Under the pieces are notes generated by a model. The model had not been told where the DNA came from. It did no database searches and saw nothing but the letters and a program-made list of their open reading frames with translations. Of a stretch of 64,000 bases of DNA, positions 24,870 through 33,363 are shown one piece after another. Origin of the DNA: Streptomyces sp. NRRL S-350. GTDB lineage: Bacteria > Actinomycetota > Actinomycetes > Streptomycetales > Streptomycetaceae. The DNA is taken from assembly GCF_000719705.1 (NCBI RefSeq), contig NZ_JOHO01000010.1:1-64000 (forward strand), written 5' to 3'. Both the position numbers and the translations under genes were made by a program. The first letter of the stretch is position 1. Each line of letters starts with the position of its first letter.

Positions 24870-27800
24870 GTGCCGGTCACCATCACCGCCGTCGAGAGCA
24901 CCGACCTGTTCGTCGGCCCCGAGGACGCGCCCCGCCAAGTACTGCGGGTGACGACCGAGGGCCCGGCCGCCCGGATCACCGTCACCGGCCCGGGCGTCCG
25001 CGGCGAGGCGACCGGCACGGGGCTGGTCGAAGTCCCGATGGAGATCACCGGCGCCTCGCCCGGCGCCGAACTCCCGGTCATCGTAAGGGCGGAGGAGCTA
25101 CGCGACGGCGGGACGGAGGCCGCTCCGGAACGGGCTCCGGCGATAGCCCCGGCGCTGGCTCCGGAAGTGGCTCCGGCGATGGCCTCGGAGGTCGAGGCCG
25201 TCGTCGAGGCCGCCGAACCGGGCTGGACGATGTTCCTGGTCTCGCACTTCCACTACGACCCGGTGTGGTGGAACACCCAGGCCGCCTACACCTCCCCCTG
25301 GGAACTGCTCTCCGCCGACGCCACCACCCGGCCGCTCTGGGAACGCAACGGCTTCGCGCTCGCCGACGCCCACCTGGACCTCGCCCTGCGAGACCCGGTG
25401 TACAAGTTCGTCCTCGCCGAAGTGGACTACCTGAAACCGTACTTCGACCAGCACCCGGAACGCCGCGAGACCCTTCGGCTCCTGCTGGAGCGCGGACAGG
25501 TCGAACTCGTCGGCGGCACCTACAACGAGCCGAACACCAACCTGACCGGCGCCGAGACCACCATCCGCAACCTCGTCTACGGCATCGGCTACCAGCGCGA
25601 CATCCTCGGCGGCGACCCACGAACCGCCTGGCAGCTCGACGTGTTCGGGCACGACCCGCAGTTCCCCGGCCACCTCGCCGCAGCCGGCCTCACCGGCAGC
25701 GCCTGGGCGCGCGGCCCCTTCCACCAGTGGGGCCCGATCCAGAAGAACTTCCGCGAGGCCAAGGACGACGCCCGGGTGATGCAGTTCCCCAGCGAGTTCG
25801 AGTGGATCGCCCCCGGCGGCCAGGGCGTGCTCACCCACTACATGCCGCACCACTACTCGGCCGGCTGGTGGATGGACTCCTCGCCCGACCTCGCCACCGC
25901 CGAGCAGGCCGTCTACGAGCTGTACCGCAAGCTCAAGCCGGTCGGGGCGACCAGGAACCTGCTGCTGCCGGTCGGAACGGACTACACCCCGCCGAACAAG
26001 TGGGTCACCGGGATCCACCGCTCATGGGCGGCCAAGTACCTCTGGCCGCGCTTCGTCTGCGCCACCCCGCGCGACTTCCTCGACGCCGTCCGGGCCGAAC
26101 TCGCCGCCACCGGACGGCGGCCCAGCCCGCAGACCCGCGACATGAACCCGGTGTACACCGGCAAGGACGTCTCCTACATCGACACCAAGCAGGCGCAACG
26201 GGCGGGCGAGGTCGCGGCGGTGGACGCCGAGAAGCTCGCCACGCTCGCCTCCGTGCACGGGCTCGGCCGCTACCCCGAGGCGGCACTGGACAAGGTCTGG
26301 CGCCAACTCGCCTACGGCGCACACCACGACGCGATCACCGGCTCCGAATCGGACCAGGTGTACCTGGACCTGCTCGGCGGCTGGCGGGAGGCCCACGACC
26401 TGGCCGCCGCCGTCCGCGACTCGGCGCTCGACGCGCTCACCGGCCGGATCGACACGACGGGCGAAGGCGCCGCCGTGGTGGTGACCAACACCCTGTCCTT
26501 CGACCGGACCGACCTGGTCGCCGTCGAACTCCCCTCCGGTTCGACGGCAGTGAGGGTGCTGGACGACCGCGGCGAGCCGGTGCCCAGCGCCGTCGACCGG
26601 GGGACGCTGCGCTTCCTCGCCGCAGGGGTGCCCGCGCTCGGCTGGCGCACCTGGCGGCTGGTGGAGGGCGTCGCGTCGCGGCCGTGGGCGGAGGCGGAGG
26701 GCGCGGTCATCACCAACGAGCGGTACCGCGTCACCGCCGACGCGGCGCGCGGCGGCGCGCTCACCTCCGTGCTGGACCTCCGGCACGGACGGGAGCTGAT
26801 CCAGAATGGCCGGATCGGCAACGAACTGCGCGTCTACGAGGAGTACCCGCAGCACCCCGACTTCGGCGAGGGCCCCTGGCACCTGGTGCCGAGCGGCCCG
26901 GTGGTCGGATCCGGGGACGGCGCCGCGTCGGTCCGCCGGGAGACCGGGCCGCTCGGCGAGCGGCTGGTGGTCGGCGGCACGGTCGACGGGATCCGCTACG
27001 AGCAGACCGTCACACTGTGGCGCGGACTCGACCGGGTGGACTGCCGGACCCGGGTCGTCGACCACTCCGGCGCCGACCGACTGCTGCGGCTGCGCTTCCC
27101 GGTCGACGTCCCCGGCGGGCTGCCGGTCAGCGAGGTCGCCGGCGCGGTCGTCGGACGCGGCTTCGCCATGCCCGACGTGGACTCGGCGGAGGCGCCGTGG
27201 ACGCTGGACAACCCCGCGAACACCTGGTTCGGGCTCGGCGCCACGGCGCGAGCCGTACTGACCGACCCGAGCGGCACCGTCACCGGCACGCGGGCCCTCG
27301 GAGTGGCGGAAGTCGTCGTCCCGACGCTGGACGACGCCGCCGACGCCCGGCCGCTGGTGGTCGCACTCGCCCGGGTCGGTGTCACCGCCACCACCTCGGG
27401 CGCGGACTGGGCGCGCTACGGCTGGCTGGACGTGGACTCCAACCTGCCGGACTTCCGCATCGTGATCGGCGGCCCGGAGGTCAACGACGCGGCCAGGGAA
27501 CTGATCGACCGGGCGGGGGACGGGTACGCCGCCGCCCTGAAGGCCCACGGCGCGGTGTGGGTGCCGGCGCTCACCCCACTCGCCGAGGTCTGGCGGCCCG
27601 GCGCCGACCTGCGCGACCTGCGGGCGCTGCCCGCGCTGGTCGTGTCCGACGTCGAGGCGCTGGTCGAGGACCTGGGCGACGCCCGGATCACCGCCGTCTG
27701 CCCGCCCGGGGCCGAGGCGCACCCGGTGGACCGACTCGACGATCACACCGTGGCGTTGCTCAGCTTCGGTCTGCCCGGATTCGCCGTCGACACCACCGGC

Positions 27801-29150
27801 GCGCTGCACCTCTCGCTCATGCGGTCCTGCACCGGCTGGCCCTCCGGCGTCTGGATCGACCCGCCCCGGCGCACCCTGCCCGACGGAGCCTCCTTCCAAC
27901 TCCAGCACTGGACACACGAGTTCGACTACGCGCTGGTGGCCGGCCCGGGTGACTGGCGGGACCAGGCACTACCCGCCCAGGGCCAGGAGTTCAACCACCC
28001 GCTGTACGCCCGGATCGCGGCCCCGCACGAGGGCCCACTCCCGGCCGCCCTCTCCTGGCTGCGCGTCGAACCGCAACGCGAGGTCCTGCTCGGCGCGCTC
28101 AAGCCGGCCGGGAACCCGATCGCGCAGGGGTCGGCGGCTCGGCCCGGCGGCGATCTCACCATCCGCCTGGTCGAGTCGACCGGCCTCGGGCGGGCCGTCA
28201 CGCTCGGGGGCGCCCTCGGACTGGGCGACGTACGACCCGCCGACCTGCTCGAACGCCCGCTCGACCCCGCCGGCCCGGGCCTGGACCTCGCGGGCCAGCA
28301 GATCGCCACCCTGCTCGCCACCCCGGCCCTGGCGGCCGCGGATGACGGCCCGGTCCTCGGCCCGGCCGCCGAACCCGCCCAGCCCGTCCACGCCCGCTAC
28401 TGGCTGCACAACCGCGGCCCGGCACCGCTCGGCTACCTGCCGGTATCGGTCGGCGCCTCGCCCGGACTGCTGCGGACGACGGGCGAGGCGGTGACGCTGT
28501 CCGTCGCCCTCTCCTCGCAACTGCAGGACGCGGCGGTCGAGGGCACGGCCGTCGTCCTCCCGCCCGAGGGCTGGGCCACCAGCCCCGGCAGCCGCCCGTA
28601 CCGGCTCGACGCGGGCGGCCACCTGCGGTTCCCGGTCGCCCTCACCCCGCCGGCCGACGCCGAACCCGGGCTCCACTTCGCCGCCGTCCGGATCGAACAC
28701 GACGGCCAGCAGATCGAGGACGTGGTGACGATCGCCGTCGGCGACCTGCCCGACCTCCTGCCCGCCCCCGGCGACACCCCCGAGGACTGGACGGCCGCCC
28801 AGGGCACCACGGCCACGGCGGGCCGGGACACCGGCCTGACGGTCGAACTCTCACACCACACCCTGCGCCTGGCCCCCGGTGCCAGGGCAACCCTCGGCGT
28901 CACCCTCACCAACCGCACCCGCGGCGAGATCCGGGGCGAGCTGCAACTGGTCGCGCCATGGGGCACCTGGGAGGCCATCCCCGACCCCGTGCGCGGCTTC
29001 ACCGTCCCCGCCGGAGCGACCTCGGTGGCCGAGTTCGCCGTCGCCGCCCCCGAAACCGCCGACCCGGGCGCCTACTGGGCCCTGGCCAAGGTCATGTGGT
29101 TCGGCCGCTGCCAGTACACCCCGACCGTCGCCCTGGTGGTGGAGGGATGA
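24870..29150 (+). CDS. Very large alpha-mannosidase, GH38 with NEW3 domain
   Basis: 1426 aa, no signal peptide. After an N-terminal beta segment and an Ala/Pro/Glu-rich linker, the GH38 catalytic part starts at about residue 115: MFLVSHFHYDPVWWNTQAAY (zinc His/Asp), VGGTYNEPNTNLTGAETTIR, TAWQLDVFGHDPQFPGHLAA (nucleophile Asp) and YGAHHDAITGSESDQVYLDL. Beta-sandwich domains follow. The last 150 residues form a NEW3/NPCBM-associated Ig-like domain (LSHHTLRLAPGARATLGVTL, AEFAVAAPETADPGAYWALA). It is clearly different from the 1012-aa GH38 in the same locus, so the two may have different linkage preferences. GTG at 24870 follows AAAGGAACC. It lies 32 nt after GH85. Confidence 0.9.
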   Translation: MPVTITAVESTDLFVGPEDAPRQVLRVTTEGPAARITVTGPGVRGEATGTGLVEVPMEITGASPGAELPVIVRAEELRDGGTEAAPERAPAIAPALAPEVAPAMASEVEAVVEAAEPGWTMFLVSHFHYDPVWWNTQAAYTSPWELLSADATTRPLWERNGFALADAHLDLALRDPVYKFVLAEVDYLKPYFDQHPERRETLRLLLERGQVELVGGTYNEPNTNLTGAETTIRNLVYGIGYQRDILGGDPRTAWQLDVFGHDPQFPGHLAAAGLTGSAWARGPFHQWGPIQKNFREAKDDARVMQFPSEFEWIAPGGQGVLTHYMPHHYSAGWWMDSSPDLATAEQAVYELYRKLKPVGATRNLLLPVGTDYTPPNKWVTGIHRSWAAKYLWPRFVCATPRDFLDAVRAELAATGRRPSPQTRDMNPVYTGKDVSYIDTKQAQRAGEVAAVDAEKLATLASVHGLGRYPEAALDKVWRQLAYGAHHDAITGSESDQVYLDLLGGWREAHDLAAAVRDSALDALTGRIDTTGEGAAVVVTNTLSFDRTDLVAVELPSGSTAVRVLDDRGEPVPSAVDRGTLRFLAAGVPALGWRTWRLVEGVASRPWAEAEGAVITNERYRVTADAARGGALTSVLDLRHGRELIQNGRIGNELRVYEEYPQHPDFGEGPWHLVPSGPVVGSGDGAASVRRETGPLGERLVVGGTVDGIRYEQTVTLWRGLDRVDCRTRVVDHSGADRLLRLRFPVDVPGGLPVSEVAGAVVGRGFAMPDVDSAEAPWTLDNPANTWFGLGATARAVLTDPSGTVTGTRALGVAEVVVPTLDDAADARPLVVALARVGVTATTSGADWARYGWLDVDSNLPDFRIVIGGPEVNDAARELIDRAGDGYAAALKAHGAVWVPALTPLAEVWRPGADLRDLRALPALVVSDVEALVEDLGDARITAVCPPGAEAHPVDRLDDHTVALLSFGLPGFAVDTTGALHLSLMRSCTGWPSGVWIDPPRRTLPDGASFQLQHWTHEFDYALVAGPGDWRDQALPAQGQEFNHPLYARIAAPHEGPLPAALSWLRVEPQREVLLGALKPAGNPIAQGSAARPGGDLTIRLVESTGLGRAVTLGGALGLGDVRPADLLERPLDPAGPGLDLAGQQIATLLATPALAAADDGPVLGPAAEPAQPVHARYWLHNRGPAPLGYLPVSVGASPGLLRTTGEAVTLSVALSSQLQDAAVEGTAVVLPPEGWATSPGSRPYRLDAGGHLRFPVALTPPADAEPGLHFAAVRIEHDGQQIEDVVTIAVGDLPDLLPAPGDTPEDWTAAQGTTATAGRDTGLTVELSHHTLRLAPGARATLGVTLTNRTRGEIRGELQLVAPWGTWEAIPDPVRGFTVPAGATSVAEFAVAAPETADPGAYWALAKVMWFGRCQYTPTVALVVEG

Positions 29151-29842
29151 CGCTCGGCCTGCTCGACGGACAGCCCGTCCCCCGTACGGCCCTGGACCGC
29201 CGCCTCGCCGCCCTGCGCAACGGCCCGCGCTCCACCGCCCTGCCTCGGCCGGGCAGTTCGGAGGACCGACAGCTGACCCGGTGGGTCGCGCAGGTGCTGC
29301 TGACCGAGGCGCTGTGCGAAGCGGTGGCCGCCGAACGGCACCTGCCCGTGCCCCGGTCGGGCCCGGCCCGTCTCGACCAGCAGGCCGCCGTCGAACTCGG
29401 CTCCATCACCGCCGCCGCCTACGAAGGCAACGCGGCCGTGCGGGCCGTCTACGAATCCGTGACAGCCGGCATCGACCCGTCGCCCGCCGCCCTCGCCCAC
29501 CACCGCACCATGACCGCCAGGCCACCGGCGGTCGTCTGGCACCTCGCCCTCCCCGACGGCGAGCTGGACGCCGAACCCGCGACCCTCCCGGCGGCGCTCG
29601 CCGAAGCCCTCCGCGCCGCACCACCCGGCGAGTGGGTCACCGAAGGCCCCTGGAAGGCCGCCCTCCTCACGACCACCACGACCCCAGCGGACCCCGACCC
29701 CGCCCCAGCCCTCCGCGCCGCCACCCGCCGAGCCGCCTTCGTCCGCTGGCTCGACCACGAGCGCGCCCGACGCCTCACCCTGGTGCAAGGCCTCGAACAC
29801 CCCGGCGACCCCGCCCAACCGGACAACCACCACCGCCACTGA
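29147..29842 (+). CDS. Unknown protein coupled to GH38
   Basis: 231 aa, soluble. An N-terminal helical region (LTRWVAQVLLTEALCEAVAAERH) recalls the non-catalytic helical part of SurA-like or trigger-factor-like proteins; a short beta section (AVVWHLALPDGEL) and a C-terminal helix (RAAFVRWLDHERARRL) follow. Similar actinobacterial proteins have been labelled malonyl-CoA:ACP transacylase-like, but no GHSxG motif is present, so I reject that name. ATG at 29147 overlaps the GH38 stop (ATGA), so the two are translationally coupled, suggesting a helper role for the mannosidase (inference). Confidence 0.6.
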   Translation: MTLGLLDGQPVPRTALDRRLAALRNGPRSTALPRPGSSEDRQLTRWVAQVLLTEALCEAVAAERHLPVPRSGPARLDQQAAVELGSITAAAYEGNAAVRAVYESVTAGIDPSPAALAHHRTMTARPPAVVWHLALPDGELDAEPATLPAALAEALRAAPPGEWVTEGPWKAALLTTTTTPADPDPAPALRAATRRAAFVRWLDHERARRLTLVQGLEHPGDPAQPDNHHRH

Positions 29843-29887
29843 GACGACGGCCCACCGGGGAACCCCGCCCCGGCCTCGGGTGCCCGG

Positions 29888-30432
29888 TCAGGAGCCGCCC
29901 ACGTAGCGGGACTCCATGTACACCGTCCGCTCCGCCTCTCCCGGGTCCGCCACCACGCTGAAGCGGCTCCCGTTGGAGGTCGTGAAGTCCACGAAGAGGT
30001 CGTACGTGACGGACTTGTCGAAGGACCAGCCGAAGCGGTTGGACTCGGGGTCGTCGAACCCGATCCTGTTCCCCTGCCCAGGGGTCCAGTGCACGGGGCG
30101 GGCCGCGTCGACCGAGTGGGCGGAGAGGTACCGGTCCACGCAGTCCTTCGGGGCGCGGAAGCTCAGGTTCAGGCTCTGCTCCGGGTACTTCGAGCTCCCG
30201 GAGAACCCGACGCCCTGAAGGTCGCAGGCGGGCAGGTCAAGGCCGAACGCCTTCGCGACCCCTTCGAGGCGAGGGTCTGCCCCTTCGGAGAACCCGGGTA
30301 CGCCCGGGGGTCCGCGGCCGCCGTCGTGCAGCCGACTGCCAGGGAGACGGCGGCGACCACGCCCGCGGCCGCCGCGGCTGCGCGTCGCGGTCCCGTGCCG
30401 CCGGGCGGTCCTGCCGTGATCCGTACTCGCAT
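29888..30432 (-). pseudogene. Secreted lipoprotein interrupted by a frameshift
   Basis: One reading frame gives a start, signal peptide and lipobox (AAAGVVAAVSLAVGCTTAAA) but then diverges. Another frame from about 30310 down to 29888 gives a plausible mature domain (GADPRLEGVAKAFGLDLPAC, QSLNLSFRAPKDCVDRYLSA, DLFVDFTTSNGSRFSVVAD) that lacks a start of its own. The switch lies at or next to a run of five G/C bases at about 30306-30314, a typical place for a one-base indel. Either the gene is broken or the assembly has an error. Restored, it would be about 181 aa. Family not recognised; it converges with the gene at 29147. Confidence 0.65.
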
Positions 30433-30444
30433 CAGTGTCCTTTC

Positions 30445-30498
30445 CCGGGGCGGGTACCGTCCCGCGGGGCCTTCCCCGCGGGACGGTACCCGCCCCGG
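30445..30498. terminator. Perfect 25-bp hairpin
   Basis: A flawless 25-bp inverted repeat (arms 30445-30469 and 30474-30498) with a CCTT loop, starting 13 nt upstream of the lipoprotein start and 171 nt beyond the end of the MFS gene. It most likely terminates the leftward GDPD-MFS operon. It also covers the region where the lipoprotein promoter would be expected. Confidence 0.75.
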
Positions 30499-30668
30499 AC
30501 AGGGTGATCAACCGGCGGTGGAGTCGAGGGCTTGGGCCTGTTCGCGGTCGACGGCGACGGCATCCTCGCCCGCACCGGGTGGCAGCCCGACGGCGAGCCC
30601 TGGCGTGACCGGACGGACCCGGGCACCCGACCATGGCGACCGGCTGTCGTCGCGGCTGCCCGGCCCCG

Positions 30669-32084
30669 TCAGAGCCGCTCGGGGACGGGGTTGCCGACCG
30701 CCTCGATGGCGCGGCGGACGGGCACCTTCAGGAGCACCGCGAAGCCGATCACGAAGAACACCAGCAGCGAGATGATCGCCGAGCGGTAGCTGCCGGTGAC
30801 CTGGAACGCGAGGCCGAAGACCAGCGGGCCCATCCAACTGGTGCCGCGGTCGCTGACCTTGTAGAAGCTGAAGTACTCGGCCTCCTTGCCGGCCGGGATG
30901 AGGTGGGAGAACAGCGAGCGGGAGAGCGCCTGGCTGCCGCCGAGCACCAGGCCGATCATGCAGGCCAGGGCGTAGAACCAGAGCGGCTGGTGGGCGGGCA
31001 TGAAGTAGCCGAGGGCGAGGGTGACGACCCAGCCGAGCAGGGAGCCGAGGATGGTCCGCTTGGCGCCGTACCGCCGGGCGATCCGGCCGAGCAGCAGGGC
31101 GCCGCCGATCGCCACGACCTGGACCATGAGCACGGCGGTGACCAGCGAGGTCTGCTCCATGCCGAGTTCCTCGCTGCCGTAGAGCGAGGCCTGGGAGACG
31201 ACGGTCTGGATGCCGTCGTTGTAGCAGAGGAAGGCGGCGAGGTAGAGCAGCGTGAGCGGGTGCTTGCGCATGCCCTTCAGGGTGCGGCCGAGTTCGCGCA
31301 GGCTGCCGGCGGAGGGCTCGCCGGCCGTGGCCGTGGCCCGCCGGGGTGCCACACCGGCGCGGGAGGGCAGTCGCAGCATCGGGACGATCGTGAACAGGGC
31401 CCACCACAGGCCCGCCGAGGCCAGGCAGATCCGCACGGCGGTGCCGGAGGAGAGGCCGAGCGCGTCGTGCCCCTCGAACAGCGCCAGGTTGGCGATCAGC
31501 AGTACTCCGCCGCCCGCGTAGCCGTACGCCCAGCCCTTGGAGGAGACGGCGTCGCGTTCGTCGGGTGCGGCGAGGCCCGGCAGGTAGGCGTAGGACAGCG
31601 CGACCGACACCGCGTACGCGAGGTTGGCGACCACCAGCAGGGCGCCGCCGAGCAGGTAGCGGTCGCCGTCGAGGAAGAACATCCCCATCGTGGCGGTCGC
31701 GCCGAGGTAGGCGAAGCCGCACATCAGTTCCTTGTGCCGCCCGGTGCGGTCGGCGACGGTGCCGGTCAGCAGCATCACCACGACGGAGATCAGGACGGAG
31801 AAGGAGACCGTGTACGGGAAGAACGACCCGGCGCGGATCGACAGGCCGAGCGGGTGCACGTCGCCGGACGCGTCGGCCGCGTTCTTGGCGACGGTGGTCA
31901 GGTACGGCCCGAGGAACACCGTCAGGACGGTGGCGGAGAAGGCGGCGTTCGCCCAGTCGTTGATGTACCAGCCGAACTGCATCCGGCGCAGGGCGGGGCC
32001 GTCGGGCGCGGGCGCCGGACCGTCCGGGCGGTCGCCGGGCCGGTCGTCCGGCAGGTGGTCCGGCAGGGGGGCCGCGGTGCTCAT
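30669..32084 (-). CDS. MFS transporter, UMF1 family
   Basis: 471 aa membrane protein with about 12 helices. The UMF1/Atg22-like pattern is clear: FGWYINDWANAAFSATVLTV at the start of helix 1, GTVADRTGRHKELM (MFS loop 2-3 motif), ALSYAYLPGLAAPDERDAVS and LGGSQALSRSLFSHLIPAGK. In other organisms these export amino acids or small solutes; the substrate here is unknown. ATG at 32084 (TAGGAG upstream) overlaps the GDPD stop by 4 nt, so it is translationally coupled. Together they may handle products of glycerophosphodiester breakdown (inference). Confidence 0.88.
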   Translation of the reverse strand: MSTAAPLPDHLPDDRPGDRPDGPAPAPDGPALRRMQFGWYINDWANAAFSATVLTVFLGPYLTTVAKNAADASGDVHPLGLSIRAGSFFPYTVSFSVLISVVVMLLTGTVADRTGRHKELMCGFAYLGATATMGMFFLDGDRYLLGGALLVVANLAYAVSVALSYAYLPGLAAPDERDAVSSKGWAYGYAGGGVLLIANLALFEGHDALGLSSGTAVRICLASAGLWWALFTIVPMLRLPSRAGVAPRRATATAGEPSAGSLRELGRTLKGMRKHPLTLLYLAAFLCYNDGIQTVVSQASLYGSEELGMEQTSLVTAVLMVQVVAIGGALLLGRIARRYGAKRTILGSLLGWVVTLALGYFMPAHQPLWFYALACMIGLVLGGSQALSRSLFSHLIPAGKEAEYFSFYKVSDRGTSWMGPLVFGLAFQVTGSYRSAIISLLVFFVIGFAVLLKVPVRRAIEAVGNPVPERL

Positions 32085-32884
32085 GGGGCTCCTATCACCG
32101 TGCTGGAGCCGGTGCTGCCGTCCGTCCAGCAACCGCGCTCCCCGAGGACGTCCCGCAGGACGTCGATGCGATCGGCCATGATGCCATCCACCCCGAGGTC
32201 GAGGAGAGCCCTGATCCGTGTGGGATCGTCCACAGTCCAGACGTGGACCTGCAGGCCGAGGCGGTGGGCGGCCCGGACGAAGGCCCGGTCGACCACCCGC
32301 ACGCCCCGGTGCCGCTCCGGCACCTGCGCGCACACCCCGGCGAACGGCGCCCCGCGCCCCGGCAGGAGCGGCCCGGCCAGTGAGCGCAGCCGCAGCCGGG
32401 CCACCTCGCGCGGGCCGAGCGAGGTGGCCAGCCGGGGGCCGGCGGCGGCGCGGACGGCGGCGAGCCGGCTGTCGGAGAAGCCGCCGACGCAGACCCGATC
32501 CCAGGCGCCGGTGCGGCGGACCGCCTCGACCAGCGGCGCGATGGCCGGCGCCGCCTTGACGTCGATGTTGAACCGGGCGTCGGGGAACGCGCCGAGCAGG
32601 TCCTCCAGCAGCGGTACGGGCTCGGTGCCGCCGATGCGGGCCCGCCTGACGGTCGCCCAGGGCAGCTCCGCGACCGCTCCGGCGCGGTCGGTGACGCGGT
32701 CGAGCCGGGAGTCGTGGAAGGCCACCAGCACGCCGTCGGCGGTGGCGTGCACGTCCGTCTCCAGGTAGCGGTACCCGAGGGCGACGGCGGCCTCGAAGGC
32801 CGCGAGCGAGTTCTCCGGGTGTCCGAGGTCGCCGCCCCGGTGCGCGAAGGCCAGCGGCCCCGGATGGTCGAGGAAGGGGTGCAT
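32081..32884 (-). CDS. Glycerophosphodiester phosphodiesterase
   Basis: 267 aa, cytoplasmic. Hydrolyses glycerophosphodiesters to glycerol-3-phosphate and an alcohol. The GDPD TIM-barrel signatures are AFAHRGGDLGHPENSLAAFE (catalytic His, then Glu-Asn), YLETDVHATADGVLVAFHD (metal Glu/Asp and second His) and FNIDVKAAPAI (metal site). VHVWTVDDPTRIRALLDLGV and VDGIMADRIDVL end the barrel. ATG at 32884. It is the first gene of the leftward pair with the UMF1 transporter. Confidence 0.9.
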   Translation of the reverse strand: MHPFLDHPGPLAFAHRGGDLGHPENSLAAFEAAVALGYRYLETDVHATADGVLVAFHDSRLDRVTDRAGAVAELPWATVRRARIGGTEPVPLLEDLLGAFPDARFNIDVKAAPAIAPLVEAVRRTGAWDRVCVGGFSDSRLAAVRAAAGPRLATSLGPREVARLRLRSLAGPLLPGRGAPFAGVCAQVPERHRGVRVVDRAFVRAAHRLGLQVHVWTVDDPTRIRALLDLGVDGIMADRIDVLRDVLGERGCWTDGSTGSSTVIGAP

Positions 32885-32970
32885 GTCGTGCTCCGAGCTG
32901 CTGGGGGAGGACCTGCCGGGCCCGGGCGCCCGAGCGGCGCGGCCTGCTCCGACGGCGCCCCGGACCGTGC

Positions 32971-32997
32971 GCGTTACAGTATTACGCACCCTGTCAA
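32971..32997 (-). promoter_or_regulatory. Possible operator and -35 upstream of GDPD
   Basis: On the reverse strand TTGACA (32992-32997) precedes an imperfect palindrome, GCGTAATACTGTAACGC (32971-32987), in a locally AT-rich stretch about 90 nt before the GDPD start. No canonical -10 lies at 17 nt, so the exact promoter is uncertain. The palindrome is a candidate regulator site. Confidence 0.35.
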
Positions 32998-33109
32998 GTA
33001 GTAACGGTCGGTAGCGATGCAGGTCAGGACGCGGCTGACGCGGCGGCCGTGGGTGCCGTGGTCGCCGGGGCTGCTGTGGTCGCCGTGGCGTGAATCGGCG
33101 GGAGATCGT

Positions 33110-33250
33110 GCAGGAATCAACATTTCGATAATGTTTGATCGTTTTTTGATCGTTTAGAGTCAACATTGTTGTGACCTTTGCCACAACATGAAGCTCCCTC
33201 GATGTTTCGGTGTCGCGGTTCACATGGCTGAAACATCCCGCGGTGGCCTG
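33110..33250 (+). promoter_or_regulatory. AT-rich promoter island with nested inverted repeats
   Basis: The 479-nt gap between GDPD and the dikinase-like gene has no gene but contains the most AT-rich stretch of the window. It holds: a perfect inverted repeat AACATT-TCGAT-AATGTT (33119-33135); a direct repeat TTTGATCGTT at 33134 and 33145 (11-bp period, one helical turn); an inverted repeat TGTTGTG/CACAACA (33167-33188); and GATGTTTC/GAAACATC arms at 33201-33208 and 33240-33247. A TAGAGT hexamer at 33155 is a possible -10. This looks like a multi-input promoter for the gene set starting at 33364. Confidence 0.6.
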
Positions 33251-33363
33251 ATGTCGCGTAACTATTCGTCAGAAGTTCAGATTTGATGGCAGGGTGGGTG
33301 AAGCCGTACCACCTTCTGACCTGCTGCACACTGATCGTGTGCATGATGACGAATGGCTGAACT

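Noticed and set aside
29147..29842. Malonyl-CoA:ACP transacylase
   Set aside because: No GHSxG or catalytic His; too short and mostly helical.
30499..30668. Coding sequence between the hairpin and the MFS gene (rightward frame GLFAVDGDGILARTGW)
   Set aside because: No ribosome site, short, and no recognisable family; may be a remnant but cannot be supported.
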